Assembly (NCBI RefSeq): GCF_025244825.1
Contig: NZ_CP104263.1
Span: 2,604,001 to 2,668,000 of the forward strand
Direction: 5' to 3'
Source: Arthrobacter jinronghuae
GTDB taxonomy: Bacteria; Actinomycetota; Actinomycetes; Actinomycetales; Micrococcaceae
Length of the DNA: 64,000 bases
The notes beneath the pieces were generated by a model. It did no database searches, was not told where the DNA came from, and saw only the letters and a list, made by a program, of their open reading frames with translations. Positions 49,786 to 59,678 of the stretch are shown here, piece by piece (position 1 is the first letter of the stretch; every line of letters starts with the position of its first letter). The position numbers and the translations under genes are program-made.

Positions 49786-50625
49786 TTAGATCAGTTTCTG
49801 CGCGGCGAGGTAGTCCACCAGCTGCACGCCGGCGGTGCCGTCGTCGGTGATGATGGTTCCCTGCGAGCGCGGCGGCCGCGGAGCGGAGGCGGCTACGGCA
49901 GTCCAGGCGCCGTCGTGCCCCACCTGCGCCGGGTCCACTCCGATCTCGGCGAGTGTCAGCACCGTAACGGGTTTCTTCTTCGCAGCCATGATGCCCTTGA
50001 AGTTCGGATAGCGCGGGCTGTTGGCCTGGTCCGTGACCGATACCAGGGCCGGCAGCGGCGCCTCAACGGTTTCAGTGAAGGAATCACCGTCGCGGCGCGC
50101 TTTCACGACCGGGGCGCCGTCGACGTCCACTACGTCGAGTTCGGAAGCAAAGGTCACCTGTGCCAGCTGCAGCCTTTCGGCGAGCTGGGCGGGAACCAGC
50201 GAGGTTTCACCGTCCGTGGAGGCCATGCCCGTGATGACCAGGTCCACCGGCCCCTGGGATTCAGCGATAGCGCGTACCGCAGCGGCAAGGGCCAGGGAGG
50301 TCCCGGCTGCATCGGAACCGGCCAGGGCGTCATCGGCCAGGTGCACGCCCGCATAGGCGCCGATCTGCAGGGACTTCTTCACCGCGTTCACTGCTGCCGC
50401 CGGGCCCATGGCCAGGGCGGTCACCCGGTTCCCGGCGCTCTCCCCGCCGCGGGCCTCGGCCAGCTGCAGTGCCGCCTCAAGGGCGTACTCGTCCAGCTCG
50501 GAGAGGATGCTTTCAGCACGGTTCAGGGTATGCCCGGGGCCGGTGAGGTGCCGGTCAAACTGTGCGTCGGGGACATGCTTTACCAAGACAACAATGTTCA
50601 GCGGATGAGTGGCTGACTCCTGCAT
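49786..50625 (-). CDS. etfB: Electron transfer flavoprotein beta subunit
   Basis: Partner of EtfA. The 279-aa protein has the family N-terminus NIVVLVKHVPDAQFDRHL, an adenine-nucleotide-binding region (ITGMASTDGETSLVPAQLAERL) typical of EtfB, and the C-terminal loop near LTLAEIGVD. Start is ATG 50625; the frame is open upstream to 50784 without a ribosome site. First gene of the etfB-etfA-PIG-L unit. Confidence 0.95.
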   Translation of the reverse strand: MQESATHPLNIVVLVKHVPDAQFDRHLTGPGHTLNRAESILSELDEYALEAALQLAEARGGESAGNRVTALAMGPAAAVNAVKKSLQIGAYAGVHLADDALAGSDAAGTSLALAAAVRAIAESQGPVDLVITGMASTDGETSLVPAQLAERLQLAQVTFASELDVVDVDGAPVVKARRDGDSFTETVEAPLPALVSVTDQANSPRYPNFKGIMAAKKKPVTVLTLAEIGVDPAQVGHDGAWTAVAASAPRPPRSQGTIITDDGTAGVQLVDYLAAQKLI

Positions 50626-50744
50626 TCCGGCCTTTCCGGTAGGAAAATCGTTTCCCGGCGGCCTGGAGATCCTCCCGCCGACGCGCGCCGCCCTCGAAGC
50701 GGCGCGTTTAAAGCTAATCACACACTGGCCGGGCTTTCGCGTCG

Positions 50745-50796
50745 GTGCAAATGCAAGGCCCGTGCAAACGGAAGGCCAGCGCAAACGGAAGGGCCG
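50745..50796 (+). repeat. Three 17-bp near-identical repeats
   Basis: TGCAAATGCAAGGCCCG, TGCAAACGGAAGGCCAG and CGCAAACGGAAGGGCCG lie at 50745, 50763 and 50780. The last copy forms the upstream arm of the htrA terminator. Confidence 0.7.
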
Positions 50797-50824
50797 TGTC
50801 GGGATGCTCCCGGCGCGGCCCTTC
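50788..50824 (-). terminator. Intrinsic terminator of htrA
   Basis: 9-bp perfect arms (GAAGGGCCG and its complement) about 38 bp beyond the HtrA stop on the minus strand, with an inner TCGGGA/TCCCGG stem and a T-containing tail. Confidence 0.7.
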
Positions 50825-50861
50825 GTTGCCTGCTCGAACTACGCAGCCTTGGCAGGCGGCG

Positions 50862-52325
50862 TTACTGCTTAGCCGAATCCCCGAGGGTGACGTCAACGCT
50901 GTCCGTTTTGCCGTCGCGCGTGAAGTCAATGGTGGCCTTCCCGCCGGCGGGCTGCATCCGGATGGCTGCAGTCAGCGACTGGGCATCCGTAACCGGGATG
51001 CCGTTGACGGACGTGACCACATCGCCCTTGCGCAGGCCGGCTTTTTCGCCCGGCGACCCGGATACCACTTCAGCGACCTCGGCACCCACAGTGAAGGTCG
51101 ACGACGAATCGGACGCGGTTGCCGGCGTCACCGAGACGCCCAGGTAGCCGTGGGTCGCTGACCCGTTGTCGATGATCTCTTCCGCTACCCGCTCGGCGTA
51201 GGTGATGGGAACGGCGAACCCGACACCGATGTTGCCGCTGTCCTCGCCTGCGGCACCGGAGGCAGCCGAGGCAATCGCGACGTTCACGCCGATGACTTCG
51301 CCGTCGGTGTTGACCAGCGCGCCGCCGGAGTTGCCGTGGTTGATGGCGGCGTCGGTCTGCACCACGTTGAGGAAGATTGAGCTCTCCGCGGTGCTCTGGT
51401 CCTGCGACGATCCGTCCGGCGGAGCGAACCGGAAACCGAAACCGTTGTCTTCGGGTTCGTCTGAGCTCTCCGACTCCTCCGGCGCGGCCGAGGACTGGAC
51501 GCTGATGGTGCGGTTGAGGGTGGAGACAATACCGTCAGTCACTGTCCCGGACAGGCCGAGGGGGGCGCCGATGGCAATCACGGTGTCCCCGACATTCAGG
51601 TTTCCGGAATCGCCCAGGGCAGCAGGTGTCAGGTTGGGGGCATCCACCTTGATGACCGCGAGGTCGGACAGGGGGTCCGTCCCGACGATGGTCGCGGTCA
51701 GGACCCGTCCGTCCGCCGTCTGGACTTCGACGACGGGGTCGGCGGCAGTGCCTCCGAGGGTCACCACGTGGGTGTTGGTCAGGATGTGGCCGTCATCGTC
51801 CAGGATGATCCCGGAACCGGTGCCCGTGCTGCCGGAGGCGGCAACTTCAATGGTGACCACACTTGGTGAGGCCTTCACTGCCGCCGCCGTGACCGAGTTG
51901 ACGTTGTCTTTGTCGTTCACCACGACTGTCTGCGGCTGGCTGGCCTGGCCGGCAGTGTTGCTGTCTTCCAGGAGAGTGTTGGCGCCGACGGCCACCCCGC
52001 CGCCGAACAGACCCGCAAGCAGCATGCCCGCCACGAGCGTTCCCGCCCCGAACTTCTTTGCCCGGGGTTCGCGGGCCGGCGCAGTTCCGGCCGGTGCGTG
52101 GAAAGCGGTGCCCGAGCCCGCAGACCCGTACGCGGAGGATCCGTAGCCGGCCGGTCCGTTTCCTTCGCCCGGCTGTCCCTGCGGCGGGACGGCGTTGGTC
52201 AGGGGTTCGGTCTGCGGGTTCCCCTGTGTTGCCCCCGAAGCGGTCCCCGAATACGACGGCGGCGCCGGTGGCCGGGGAGGCAACGGGCGTTCGGTGCCCT
52301 CGGGACCGCCGTATTGGTCAGTCAT
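50862..52325 (-). CDS. HtrA/DegP-like membrane serine protease with PDZ domain
   Basis: An envelope quality-control protease. The 487-aa protein has a Pro/Gly-rich cytoplasmic tail (about 1-90) and one membrane helix (about 95-120, AGMLLAGLFGGGVAVGAN). The trypsin-like domain follows with His in ILTNTHVVTL, Asp in DLAVIKVDAP and Ser in HGNSGGALVNTDG, then a C-terminal PDZ domain (about 385-480). I use ATG 52325 because AAAGGA lies 8 bases upstream; the frame runs to 52358. It is divergent from the TPM-domain gene, and both probably respond to envelope stress. Confidence 0.95.
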   Translation of the reverse strand: MTDQYGGPEGTERPLPPRPPAPPSYSGTASGATQGNPQTEPLTNAVPPQGQPGEGNGPAGYGSSAYGSAGSGTAFHAPAGTAPAREPRAKKFGAGTLVAGMLLAGLFGGGVAVGANTLLEDSNTAGQASQPQTVVVNDKDNVNSVTAAAVKASPSVVTIEVAASGSTGTGSGIILDDDGHILTNTHVVTLGGTAADPVVEVQTADGRVLTATIVGTDPLSDLAVIKVDAPNLTPAALGDSGNLNVGDTVIAIGAPLGLSGTVTDGIVSTLNRTISVQSSAAPEESESSDEPEDNGFGFRFAPPDGSSQDQSTAESSIFLNVVQTDAAINHGNSGGALVNTDGEVIGVNVAIASAASGAAGEDSGNIGVGFAVPITYAERVAEEIIDNGSATHGYLGVSVTPATASDSSSTFTVGAEVAEVVSGSPGEKAGLRKGDVVTSVNGIPVTDAQSLTAAIRMQPAGGKATIDFTRDGKTDSVDVTLGDSAKQ

Positions 52326-52656
52326 GTGGGTTGTCCTTTCAAAGTTCGCTTTACCCATGGTGTAGCCACAACGTTCTTTTTTTCCACTATGGCAGCGTCA
52401 GCTGGGATGTACGGGGACGATTGCTGGACATCCGCTGTGAAGAACCCGGACGCCGTCTTACTGGCAGGCTACTCGAAAGACAGGGTAAAAGTGCAGGTCA
52501 GGCGGACGTTCCCAGGTTGCGCAGCCGGCTCTCCCGCTCCGGTCCCGGTGGACGCGGCATAGGGCGGCCCCTAGAATCGGTACCAAGGTCCGGGGCCGCA
52601 TGAGCTGCCCCTTACGGCAGCTGGAACCGAGCGAGACGAAAACCAAAGGACGTTGT
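52326..52656. other. 331-bp divergent region between htrA and the TPM gene
   Basis: No gene is visible. The right part contains a good candidate promoter for the TPM gene (52549-52577). The left part, rich in A/T near 52370-52400, should hold the htrA promoter, but I cannot identify its hexamers. Confidence 0.6.
52549..52577 (+). promoter_or_regulatory. Candidate promoter for the TPM-domain gene
   Basis: TGGACG and TAGAAT separated by 17 bases match -35 and -10 hexamers in 4/6 and 5/6 positions, 80 bp before the start codon. Confidence 0.4.
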
Positions 52657-54756
52657 ATGCGGTCACGGAACAGGTTGGCGGCCGTACTAGGCCTGAGTGC
52701 AGTTACGGTCCTGGTCCCCGCCGCTGCCTTTGCCGGGCCTGCGGGCCCCGTCCAGGCGGCCATCGGATCGGTGCTCCAGGTTCCGGTGGAATCCCCCGTG
52801 CGGATACCGCCGGGCGAGTACATTGTGGACCCCGCCGATGTGCTGGGCAGTGATGCCTCCGAGGTGGAGGAAGCGATTTCGGAGGTACAGCGGAACTCCG
52901 GGTACACCCTCTACGTGGTTTACGTGGATTCCTTCACCAGCCCCGCAGACCCCGCCGCCTGGTCAGAGCAGGTGGTGCAGGGCAAGGGCATGGGCGCTAA
53001 GGAAGCACTCCTGAGCATCGCCACCGAAGAACGCAAGATTCAGGTCTCCACCGGTGACCAGAGCGTCCTGACCCAGACGCGCCGCAACGCGATCCTCGCT
53101 GCCGCGACCGACCCCCTTCTGGGCTCCCAGGACATTTCCTCCGCGCAGTGGGCCAACAGTGCCGTGAACGCTGCGGAGTCCTTGGAAGACATCGCCCGCG
53201 GCGGAGACGGAGAAGTAGCCGCCGCGGAAGAATCCGGCGGAGCCGACGTGGCACCCCTCCTGGTTGGCGGCGTCGTCGTCGCCGGTGGACTGGGAACCGC
53301 GCTGCTGATCCGCAGCCGCCGCCGCAAGTCCGTCGCCGCCGCGCCCGTACAGCAGCAGGGGCCCGCTGCACCGGTGGATCCGCTGGACACCATGAGCGTG
53401 CCGGACCTGCGCAAACGCGCCGGCAGCCTGCTCGTGGCAGCCGACGATGCGATCAAGTCCAGCGAGCAGGAACTCGGATTTGCCATGGCCGCCTACGGCG
53501 AGGGTGCCGTCACGACCTTCTCCGAGGACCTGGCCGCAGCACGCGCCCACATGGGCGAGTCCTTCAAGCTGCAGCAGCAGCTCGACGACCACATACCGGA
53601 CACCGAACAGCAGCAACGGACCTGGCTGAAGGAAATCATCCGCCGGTGCGAGGCAGTGAACGAGTCCCTGCAGGCACACAAGGAAGAGTTCGATTCCCTC
53701 CGGGAACTGGAGAAGAACGCCCCGGCAGCCCTGGCCGCGGCACAGACAGCCGCCGACCAGGCCGCCTCGCGGCTCAGCACCTCGGCGGCAACTCTGGATT
53801 CACTGCGGTCCCGCTATGCTGCCTCGGCGCTCAGCCAGATCAGCGACAACATCGATCAGGCCCATGAACGCCTGGCGTTCGTGTCCAATGCCGCAGCGAC
53901 GGCGAATGAAAAGCTGGCCGAAGGGGATACTTCTTCGGCAGTGGTTTCCGTCCGGGCGGCCGAAGAGTCCGTCCACCAGGCCGACGTCCTGCTGGACGCG
54001 ATCGACAAGCGGAGCCAGGAACTCGACGCCGCACGGCAGGAGCTCCAGCGCGCAGTCGCCGATGCCAACCAGGACCTGGCCCAGGCCGGCGCTATCGCCG
54101 CAGGCGGAACCGCTCCCGGTCTCGCCGGTCCGGCAGCGGGCGTCCGTGCCGCCCTGGATGCCGTGAACCAGGCCACGCAGGCCGGCCCCATTGACCCGGT
54201 GGACCTGCTGCGCCGGCTGGAAACGGCCAACAGCCAACTCGACGCCGCACTGGAAGGCATCCGGGACCGCCAGGAGCAGGAGAGGCGGGCCCGGGATTCC
54301 CTGCAGCACGCCATCATGGCCGCGCAGGCGCAGATTTCCGGCACCTCGGACTATATCCGGGCGCGCCGCGGCGGCGTCGGCAGTGAGGCCCGGACCCGCC
54401 TGGCTGAGGCTGAGCGCAATCTGCAGCAGGCCGTTGCCATGCAGTCCGCAGATCCGGTGAGCGCCCTCGCCTACGCCCAGCAGGCCAATGCCCTGGCGGC
54501 ACAGGCAGCGGAAATGGCGCAGCAGGACGTTGACGGTTTCGGCGGAGGTTACGGAGGCGGCGGCTTCGGCGGCGGAATCGGCGGCGGCGGCGGCAACGGC
54601 CTGGGCGGCGCCATCCTCGGAGGTATCCTCATCGATTCCATCCTGCGCGGCGGCTCGCACGGCGGCGGCTGGGGCGGCGGCGGGTTCGGCGGCTTCGGTG
54701 GGGGCGGCTTCGGTGGAGGCGGCGGCGGGTTCGGCTCATCCGGCGGAAACTTCTAG
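52657..54756 (+). CDS. TPM-domain membrane protein with coiled coil and Gly-rich tail
   Basis: A 699-aa protein with a signal peptide (about 1-30) and an extracytoplasmic TPM domain (about 45-165, YIVDPADVLGSDASEVEEAI to YTLYVVYVDSF). One membrane helix (about 205-225) follows, then a long cytoplasmic Ala/Gln/Glu-rich coiled coil (about 260-640) and a Gly/Phe tail of GGGFGGG repeats. TPM domains occur in phosphatase-like and photosystem-maintenance proteins. It lies 102 bp upstream of pspA, so it probably senses the envelope and works with PspA. ATG 52657 is chosen because AAAGGA lies 8 bases upstream; the frame opens at 52600. Confidence 0.88.
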   Translation: MRSRNRLAAVLGLSAVTVLVPAAAFAGPAGPVQAAIGSVLQVPVESPVRIPPGEYIVDPADVLGSDASEVEEAISEVQRNSGYTLYVVYVDSFTSPADPAAWSEQVVQGKGMGAKEALLSIATEERKIQVSTGDQSVLTQTRRNAILAAATDPLLGSQDISSAQWANSAVNAAESLEDIARGGDGEVAAAEESGGADVAPLLVGGVVVAGGLGTALLIRSRRRKSVAAAPVQQQGPAAPVDPLDTMSVPDLRKRAGSLLVAADDAIKSSEQELGFAMAAYGEGAVTTFSEDLAAARAHMGESFKLQQQLDDHIPDTEQQQRTWLKEIIRRCEAVNESLQAHKEEFDSLRELEKNAPAALAAAQTAADQAASRLSTSAATLDSLRSRYAASALSQISDNIDQAHERLAFVSNAAATANEKLAEGDTSSAVVSVRAAEESVHQADVLLDAIDKRSQELDAARQELQRAVADANQDLAQAGAIAAGGTAPGLAGPAAGVRAALDAVNQATQAGPIDPVDLLRRLETANSQLDAALEGIRDRQEQERRARDSLQHAIMAAQAQISGTSDYIRARRGGVGSEARTRLAEAERNLQQAVAMQSADPVSALAYAQQANALAAQAAEMAQQDVDGFGGGYGGGGFGGGIGGGGGNGLGGAILGGILIDSILRGGSHGGGWGGGGFGGFGGGGFGGGGGGFGSSGGNF

Positions 54757-54858
54757 CCAACACGGGCCAAAGACGCAAAAGTACACCAAGATGTACCCGT
54801 AACGCTCCATGGCGGAGGCGGGATTTTTCCGAACACAGCAGATTGAAAGGCAGACACC

Positions 54859-55596
54859 GTGGTTAAGCAGTCGATTTTCGGACGTATCACTCAATTGGCC
54901 AAGGCCAACATCAATGCCATCCTCGACCAGGCCGAGGACCCGCAGAAGATGCTCGACCAGATGGTTCGGGATTACAGCAACAACATCGCTGAGGCCGAGA
55001 GCGCTGTCGCGCAGACCATCGGTAACCTCCGGATGCTCCAGGACGATTACAACGAGGACATCCAGAACGCCCAGAACTGGGGCAACAAGGCGCTGGCGGC
55101 TTCCCGCAAGGCAGATGAGTTCCGTGCGGCCGGGAACACCACCGACGCCGAAAAGTTCGACAACCTTGCCAAGGTAGCCCTTCAGCGCCAGATCGCCTCC
55201 GAAAACGAAGCCAAGGGCGCCCAGCCGACCATTGCTTCCCAGGAAGAGATCGTTGAACGCCTCAAGACCGGCCTGAACCAGATGAAGGGCAAGCTGGACC
55301 AGCTCACCAGCAAGCGCGACGAATTGATTGCCCGCGCCCGCAACGCCTCCGCGCAGACGCAGATGCATGACGCCATGAAGAGCATCGATGTCATGGACTC
55401 GACCTCCGAGGTGGGCCGCTTCGAGGAAAAGATCCGCCGCGAAGAAGCCCGTGTCCGCGGCGCCAACGAACTGGCTTCCTCCAGCCTCGATGCACAGTTC
55501 GAGTCCCTTGAGGATCTCGGCGAGCAGACCGAGGTCGAAGCCCGGCTGGCGGCCCTAAAGTCTTCCGGTACGAAGCAGTCTGCCATCGAGGACTAG
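54859..55596 (+). CDS. pspA: PspA/IM30/Vipp1-family membrane stress protein
   Basis: A peripheral membrane protein that polymerises and protects damaged membranes. The 245-aa, almost entirely helical protein begins with the PspA pattern KQSIFGRITQLAKANINAILDQAEDPQKMLDQMVRDY (partly quoted) and continues as a long coiled coil to about 200. Start is GTG 54859 with AAAGG upstream. It is the second gene after the TPM-domain protein and ends at a convergent terminator. Confidence 0.96.
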   Translation: MVKQSIFGRITQLAKANINAILDQAEDPQKMLDQMVRDYSNNIAEAESAVAQTIGNLRMLQDDYNEDIQNAQNWGNKALAASRKADEFRAAGNTTDAEKFDNLAKVALQRQIASENEAKGAQPTIASQEEIVERLKTGLNQMKGKLDQLTSKRDELIARARNASAQTQMHDAMKSIDVMDSTSEVGRFEEKIRREEARVRGANELASSSLDAQFESLEDLGEQTEVEARLAALKSSGTKQSAIED

Positions 55597-55618
55597 CCGC
55601 AGCTGCTTCCAGTACTGC

Positions 55619-55654
55619 CGAAGGGCGGGTGCCGCTACCGGTGCCCGCCCTTCG
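55619..55654. terminator. Terminator between pspA and the DUF6328 gene
   Basis: Perfect 11-bp arms (CGAAGGGCGGG and its complement) with extra pairing inside. The right arm lies in the last codons of the DUF6328 gene, so it mainly serves pspA. Confidence 0.75.
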
Positions 55655-56174
55655 TGCGTCCGGTGCGGACCCGCCGGGCTTTGCGCTGCCGCAGGGCCTG
55701 CCGCCTCAGCGCAAGAGGCAGAAGCAGCCACAGCAGCGCCACCACCACCGCCACCGAGACGGCGGCTATGGCGCCGGCTGAACCGGAAAGCACGAGGTCG
55801 AACACAAGGCCGATGGTCCCGACCAGGATCAGGCCCACCAGGACCAGGGTTAAGCGCAGCAGCAGGTCCGCGCTGTCCACCAGGTTCCCTTTGATCCGCC
55901 GCTGGAAGAACGTGCGGTGCAGCACGACCGTTGACAGCAGCAGCGCGGTGACAAGCACCGAAAGCACCACCAGGGACAGGTAGATGCCCACCTGCACCGG
56001 GTTCAGTTCGGTGAAGCGCTGCTGGAACGGCAGCGTCAGCAGGAAGCCGGTCAGGATCTGGATCCCGGTCTGGAGCACCCGCAGCTCCTGCAGCAGGTCC
56101 GTCCAGTTCCGGTCCTGCTTCTGCAGCGGGGTCTCACCGCGGTCCGGGTCACGTTCCGCTGGAGTATCGCCCAT
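55635..56174 (-). CDS. DUF6328-family membrane protein
   Basis: A 179-aa protein of the DUF6328 family, function unknown. It has an acidic N-terminus and the motif NWTDLLQELRVLQTGIQILTGFLLTLPF, which is conserved in the family. Four membrane helices and a basic tail (RRQALRQRKARRVRTGRTKGGHR, partly quoted) complete it. Start is ATG 56174. It converges on pspA and lies beside the initiator tRNA gene. Confidence 0.85.
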   Translation of the reverse strand: MGDTPAERDPDRGETPLQKQDRNWTDLLQELRVLQTGIQILTGFLLTLPFQQRFTELNPVQVGIYLSLVVLSVLVTALLLSTVVLHRTFFQRRIKGNLVDSADLLLRLTLVLVGLILVGTIGLVFDLVLSGSAGAIAAVSVAVVVALLWLLLPLALRRQALRQRKARRVRTGRTKGGHR

Positions 56175-56210
56175 GGGGGCAGTTTAGTGGGTCCGTTGAC
56201 GGGCAAAACA

Positions 56211-56250
56211 AAAGTCCCCCGAGGTTCCTTGCGGATCCTCGAAGGACTTT
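56211..56250. terminator. Terminator downstream of tRNA-fMet
   Basis: AAAGTCC and GGACTTT plus an inner CGAGG/CCTCG pair form a stem with T-runs on both sides (TTTTGTTTT on the minus strand). It lies 8 bp past the tRNA 3' end. Confidence 0.85.
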
Positions 56251-56257
56251 CTTTTTG

Positions 56258-56331
56258 TTGCGGGGGCAAGATTTGAACTTGCGACCTCTGGGTTATGAGC
56301 CCAGCGAGCTACCGAACTGCTCCACCCCGCG
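56258..56331 (-). tRNA. Initiator tRNA-fMet (CAT)
   Basis: A 74-nt cloverleaf without encoded CCA. The anticodon is CAT in CTCATAA, flanked by the three G:C pairs of the anticodon stem. The first base C opposes A72, unpaired, which marks initiator rather than elongator tRNA. The T-loop is TTCAAAT and the acceptor stem GCGGGG/CCCCGC. Confidence 0.97.
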
Positions 56332-56460
56332 GCGTGATATCTAACTCTACCCGCCGCAGCACCGTGGTGCAAACCGGAGCCCGCCGGTCCATAGCTGCAG
56401 GACCGGGGGGCGGGCCGGCGAGCCGGCGGCGGCGCACCCTACGTGCCCCGCCGCCGTCCG

Positions 56461-59400
56461 CTAGTTGCCGCCGTCTCCGTCCTCCGCAGGAGCGGTGGCG
56501 CCGTCCGCAGGCGCCTCTGTGGCGTCGCCGCCGGCAGCACCCTCCATCCGTTCCTGGGCTGCAGTTGCCCGGGATATGGCGTCCTGCAACCGGGTCTGGG
56601 CCTCGCCGTAGGCGGCGAAATCGCCGCGGCCAAGGGCCGTCTGGCCGTCCTGGATGGCCTGCCCGGCGTCGGAAAGCGCCGTAGCCAGTTCGGACTGGGC
56701 GGTCTCGTCTCCGCCGCCTTCCGCTGCCGGAGGCGTAGCACCGACGTTGCCGGCATCTCCTGTAGAGGCTCCGGAGTCTCCGCCGAAGATCTGGTCCAAG
56801 GCCTCTTCCAGGGTGGGTGCGAAGCCCACTTTCTCGCCGAAGTTCACCAGCACCCGCTGCAGCGTCGGATACGATGCTTCACCCGAGGACTGGACGTACA
56901 CGGGCTGCACGTACAGGATGCCGTCACCTACCGGCAGGGTCAGCAGGTTGCCGTTGATGACTTCCGAGGCGCCCTGGCGCAGGAGGTTCAAGGCGTTCGA
57001 GACGGTGGGATCGGAGTTGAACGTGTTCTGCGCCTGGCCCGGGCCGGGAACAGCCGTGTCCGTGGGCAGGGCAAGCAGCCGAAGCTTGCCGTAGTCCTCG
57101 CTCCTGACTCCCGCTTCCCCGGTGCCGGCGTCCGCCTCCGCGGAGAGGAAACCGTAAAGCACGTTGCGGGGATCGCCGCCTTCGCTCACGAACGGAATGA
57201 ACGGCGTCGTCAGCGAGAAGGTCGCCTCATCCTGTCCCGGCATCTGCAGCGACAGGTAGTACGGAGGCTGCTTAACGCTGCCGTTGCCGCCCGTGGGATC
57301 GGCGGGAACGCTCCAGGCGTCGTCGTTCTTGTAGAAGGAATCCGGATCGGTGACATGGTACTTGCCGAGCAGCTCGCGCTGGACCTTGAACTGGTCTTCC
57401 GGGTAGCGCACGTGCGCCATCAGTTCAGCCGACATGTCGCTGTACTTTTTCAGGGTGGAGGGGAAGACGCTCTGCCAGGACTTCAACAGCGGATCCTCGT
57501 CGTCCCAGGCGTACAGCTCCACGGAACCGTCGTAGGCATCAACCGTGGCCTTCACCGCGTTGCGGATGTAGTTCACCTGTTCCTGCGGCAGCGCCGCAGC
57601 ACCGGGCGTCAACGAGTCCGTGGTTGCATCCTGCAGCTCCTGCTGCGTGGAGTAGGGGAAGTACTTGCTCGTGGTGTAACCGTCCACGATCCACTTCACC
57701 CGGCCGTCGATGACGGCGGGGTACGCGTTGCTGTCCACCGTCAGGTACGGCGCAACCTTTTCCACCCGCTCGCGGGGGTCGCGGTCATACAGGATCTGGG
57801 ATTCCTCATTGATCGCGTCCGCGAGAAGCAGCTCGGTGGACTGGAACTTGATCGCGTAGACCAGCTGGTTGAAGAAGTTCCCGACACTCGGCCCGCCCTC
57901 GCCGCTGAAGGTGGTCTGCGATTCCTCTTCCGAGTTGCCTGTCTGCGGGCGGTCGATTTCCACCGGCGGGGTGCCCTCCGGCGCGCCGACCACTGAGTAC
58001 TGCGGAGAGTTCTCGCCGAAGTAGATCCGCGGCTCGTAGTCCCCGCCGTCGGTGAGCACACCGGTCGAGGGAATGCCGGACTCCATGAAGCTCGGCTTGC
58101 CGTCCGGCCCCACTGTGGATCCGCGTGCTGCGACCACGCCGTAGCCGTGGGTGTAGAGGATGTGTTCGTTGACCCACCCTGCGGGCACGCCCCCGACGTT
58201 CAGCTCGCGGACGGCGATGACCGTGTCCTGCACTTCGCCGTCGATTTCGTAGCGGTCCACGTTCAGGGTCTGCGGGAACTGGTAGTACTGGCGGAACTGC
58301 TGCAGCTGGCCGAACGCGTCGGAGACGACATTCGGGTCCAGGAGCCGGATGTTGGCGGTGGTGCCGGCGTCCTGTGCAAGGGCTCCGGCGTTGGCGTTCA
58401 CCGTGGCGTCGTACGGGATGACCTCGGTGTCGCTCAGGCCGTAGGCCTCCCGCGTGAGGTCGATGTTGCGCTGGATGTATTCGCGTTCAAGGCTCAGTTC
58501 CGAAGGCTGCACCTGGTACCGCTGGACAATCCAGGGGTAGACGCCGCCGGCCACGATGGCCGTGATGATCAGCATTGCGGTACCGATAATCGGGAGGCGC
58601 CAGCGGCCGATGACGGCGGAGAGGATAAACAGGACGGCAACGATCACCGAGGCAACGGCCAGGATGGCCTTGGTCGGGATGACCGCCTCAACGTCGGTGT
58701 AGAGGGCGCCGGTCCAGGTTCCCGAGGTGCTCAGCAGGGTGTCGTAGCGGTCGAGCCAGAAGTTGATGCCCTGCAGGATGAGGAAGGCTGCGGCGATGAT
58801 GGCCAGGTGCAGGCGGGCCGGGCGGCTGACGAACACGCCCTTCTCCTCCAGCCGGATGCCGCCGTAAAGGTAGTGGGTCATCAGGCCGGCGATACCGGCA
58901 ATGACGACGACGCTGATCAGGAAGCCCACCAGGAACCCGATGAAGGGCAGCGTGTTCAGATAGAAGCTGTAGTCCATGTTGAACTGCGGATCTGTCTGTC
59001 CGAAATCGCGCCGGTTGAAGAAAAGCAGGGCCTGCTGCCACATGGACATGGCAGCCGTGCCGGCGAAGCCGCCGACGACGATCGGGATACCGATCATCAG
59101 CAGCTTGCGGATGGGCTCAAGCTGGGCCTGGTACCGGTTGAGGTTGTCCTGGAGTGCACTGTCCGGCGCATAGATCGGCCGCGAGGTGTAAGCCACCCGG
59201 ATACTGGCGTACACGCCGGCTGCCATGACGAGGAAGGCCGCCAGGAACATGGAGATACGGGTCAGGTTCTCCTTGACGAAGACTTCCAGATACCCCAGCT
59301 GGTTGTACCAGAGGACATTTGCGTAAACCTGGGAGAAGTACACAAATCCAATGACCAGGACGGCAACTACGATCAGCGTTGCGATCAGCGGGCTGCGCCG

Positions 59401-59466
59401 CCGTCGCCTGCCGACGGCCGTGGCCGTGCCGGGTCGGGAAAATGGGCCGTTTGGTCCGGAAGTCAC
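56461..59466 (-). CDS. UPF0182-family large membrane protein
   Basis: A conserved actinobacterial membrane protein of unknown function. The 1001-aa protein has about seven N-terminal helices (about 30-320), a large extracytoplasmic region rich in aromatic residues (about 330-900), and an acidic Ala/Gly tail with an [20 protein letters not shown] helix. Start is GTG 59466 with GAGG 5 bases upstream; the frame continues to 59559 without a good site. It follows the PDZ-Lon gene on the same strand, as in mycobacterial Rv3193c-Rv3194c. Confidence 0.93.
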   Translation of the reverse strand: MTSGPNGPFSRPGTATAVGRRRRRSPLIATLIVVAVLVIGFVYFSQVYANVLWYNQLGYLEVFVKENLTRISMFLAAFLVMAAGVYASIRVAYTSRPIYAPDSALQDNLNRYQAQLEPIRKLLMIGIPIVVGGFAGTAAMSMWQQALLFFNRRDFGQTDPQFNMDYSFYLNTLPFIGFLVGFLISVVVIAGIAGLMTHYLYGGIRLEEKGVFVSRPARLHLAIIAAAFLILQGINFWLDRYDTLLSTSGTWTGALYTDVEAVIPTKAILAVASVIVAVLFILSAVIGRWRLPIIGTAMLIITAIVAGGVYPWIVQRYQVQPSELSLEREYIQRNIDLTREAYGLSDTEVIPYDATVNANAGALAQDAGTTANIRLLDPNVVSDAFGQLQQFRQYYQFPQTLNVDRYEIDGEVQDTVIAVRELNVGGVPAGWVNEHILYTHGYGVVAARGSTVGPDGKPSFMESGIPSTGVLTDGGDYEPRIYFGENSPQYSVVGAPEGTPPVEIDRPQTGNSEEESQTTFSGEGGPSVGNFFNQLVYAIKFQSTELLLADAINEESQILYDRDPRERVEKVAPYLTVDSNAYPAVIDGRVKWIVDGYTTSKYFPYSTQQELQDATTDSLTPGAAALPQEQVNYIRNAVKATVDAYDGSVELYAWDDEDPLLKSWQSVFPSTLKKYSDMSAELMAHVRYPEDQFKVQRELLGKYHVTDPDSFYKNDDAWSVPADPTGGNGSVKQPPYYLSLQMPGQDEATFSLTTPFIPFVSEGGDPRNVLYGFLSAEADAGTGEAGVRSEDYGKLRLLALPTDTAVPGPGQAQNTFNSDPTVSNALNLLRQGASEVINGNLLTLPVGDGILYVQPVYVQSSGEASYPTLQRVLVNFGEKVGFAPTLEEALDQIFGGDSGASTGDAGNVGATPPAAEGGGDETAQSELATALSDAGQAIQDGQTALGRGDFAAYGEAQTRLQDAISRATAAQERMEGAAGGDATEAPADGATAPAEDGDGGN

Positions 59467-59678
59467 AGTTACCTCATCGTTCGGTGCGTCGGCTCGCGGC
59501 CTCTCCGGGATGCACCGGCGGGAATGCTTTCGGGTCGTTTTTCCAGCCCTGTTCCCCACCGGTTGACCCGGAAGCCGTCCGTAAAATCATTCTGCCTTGG
59601 ATTGCTCTTTGGCTGCCACTCAGATCCGGTGCCGCAAACAACCTTGTCCCGATCGTAACTAGGGCGGGCCGTCTACTA

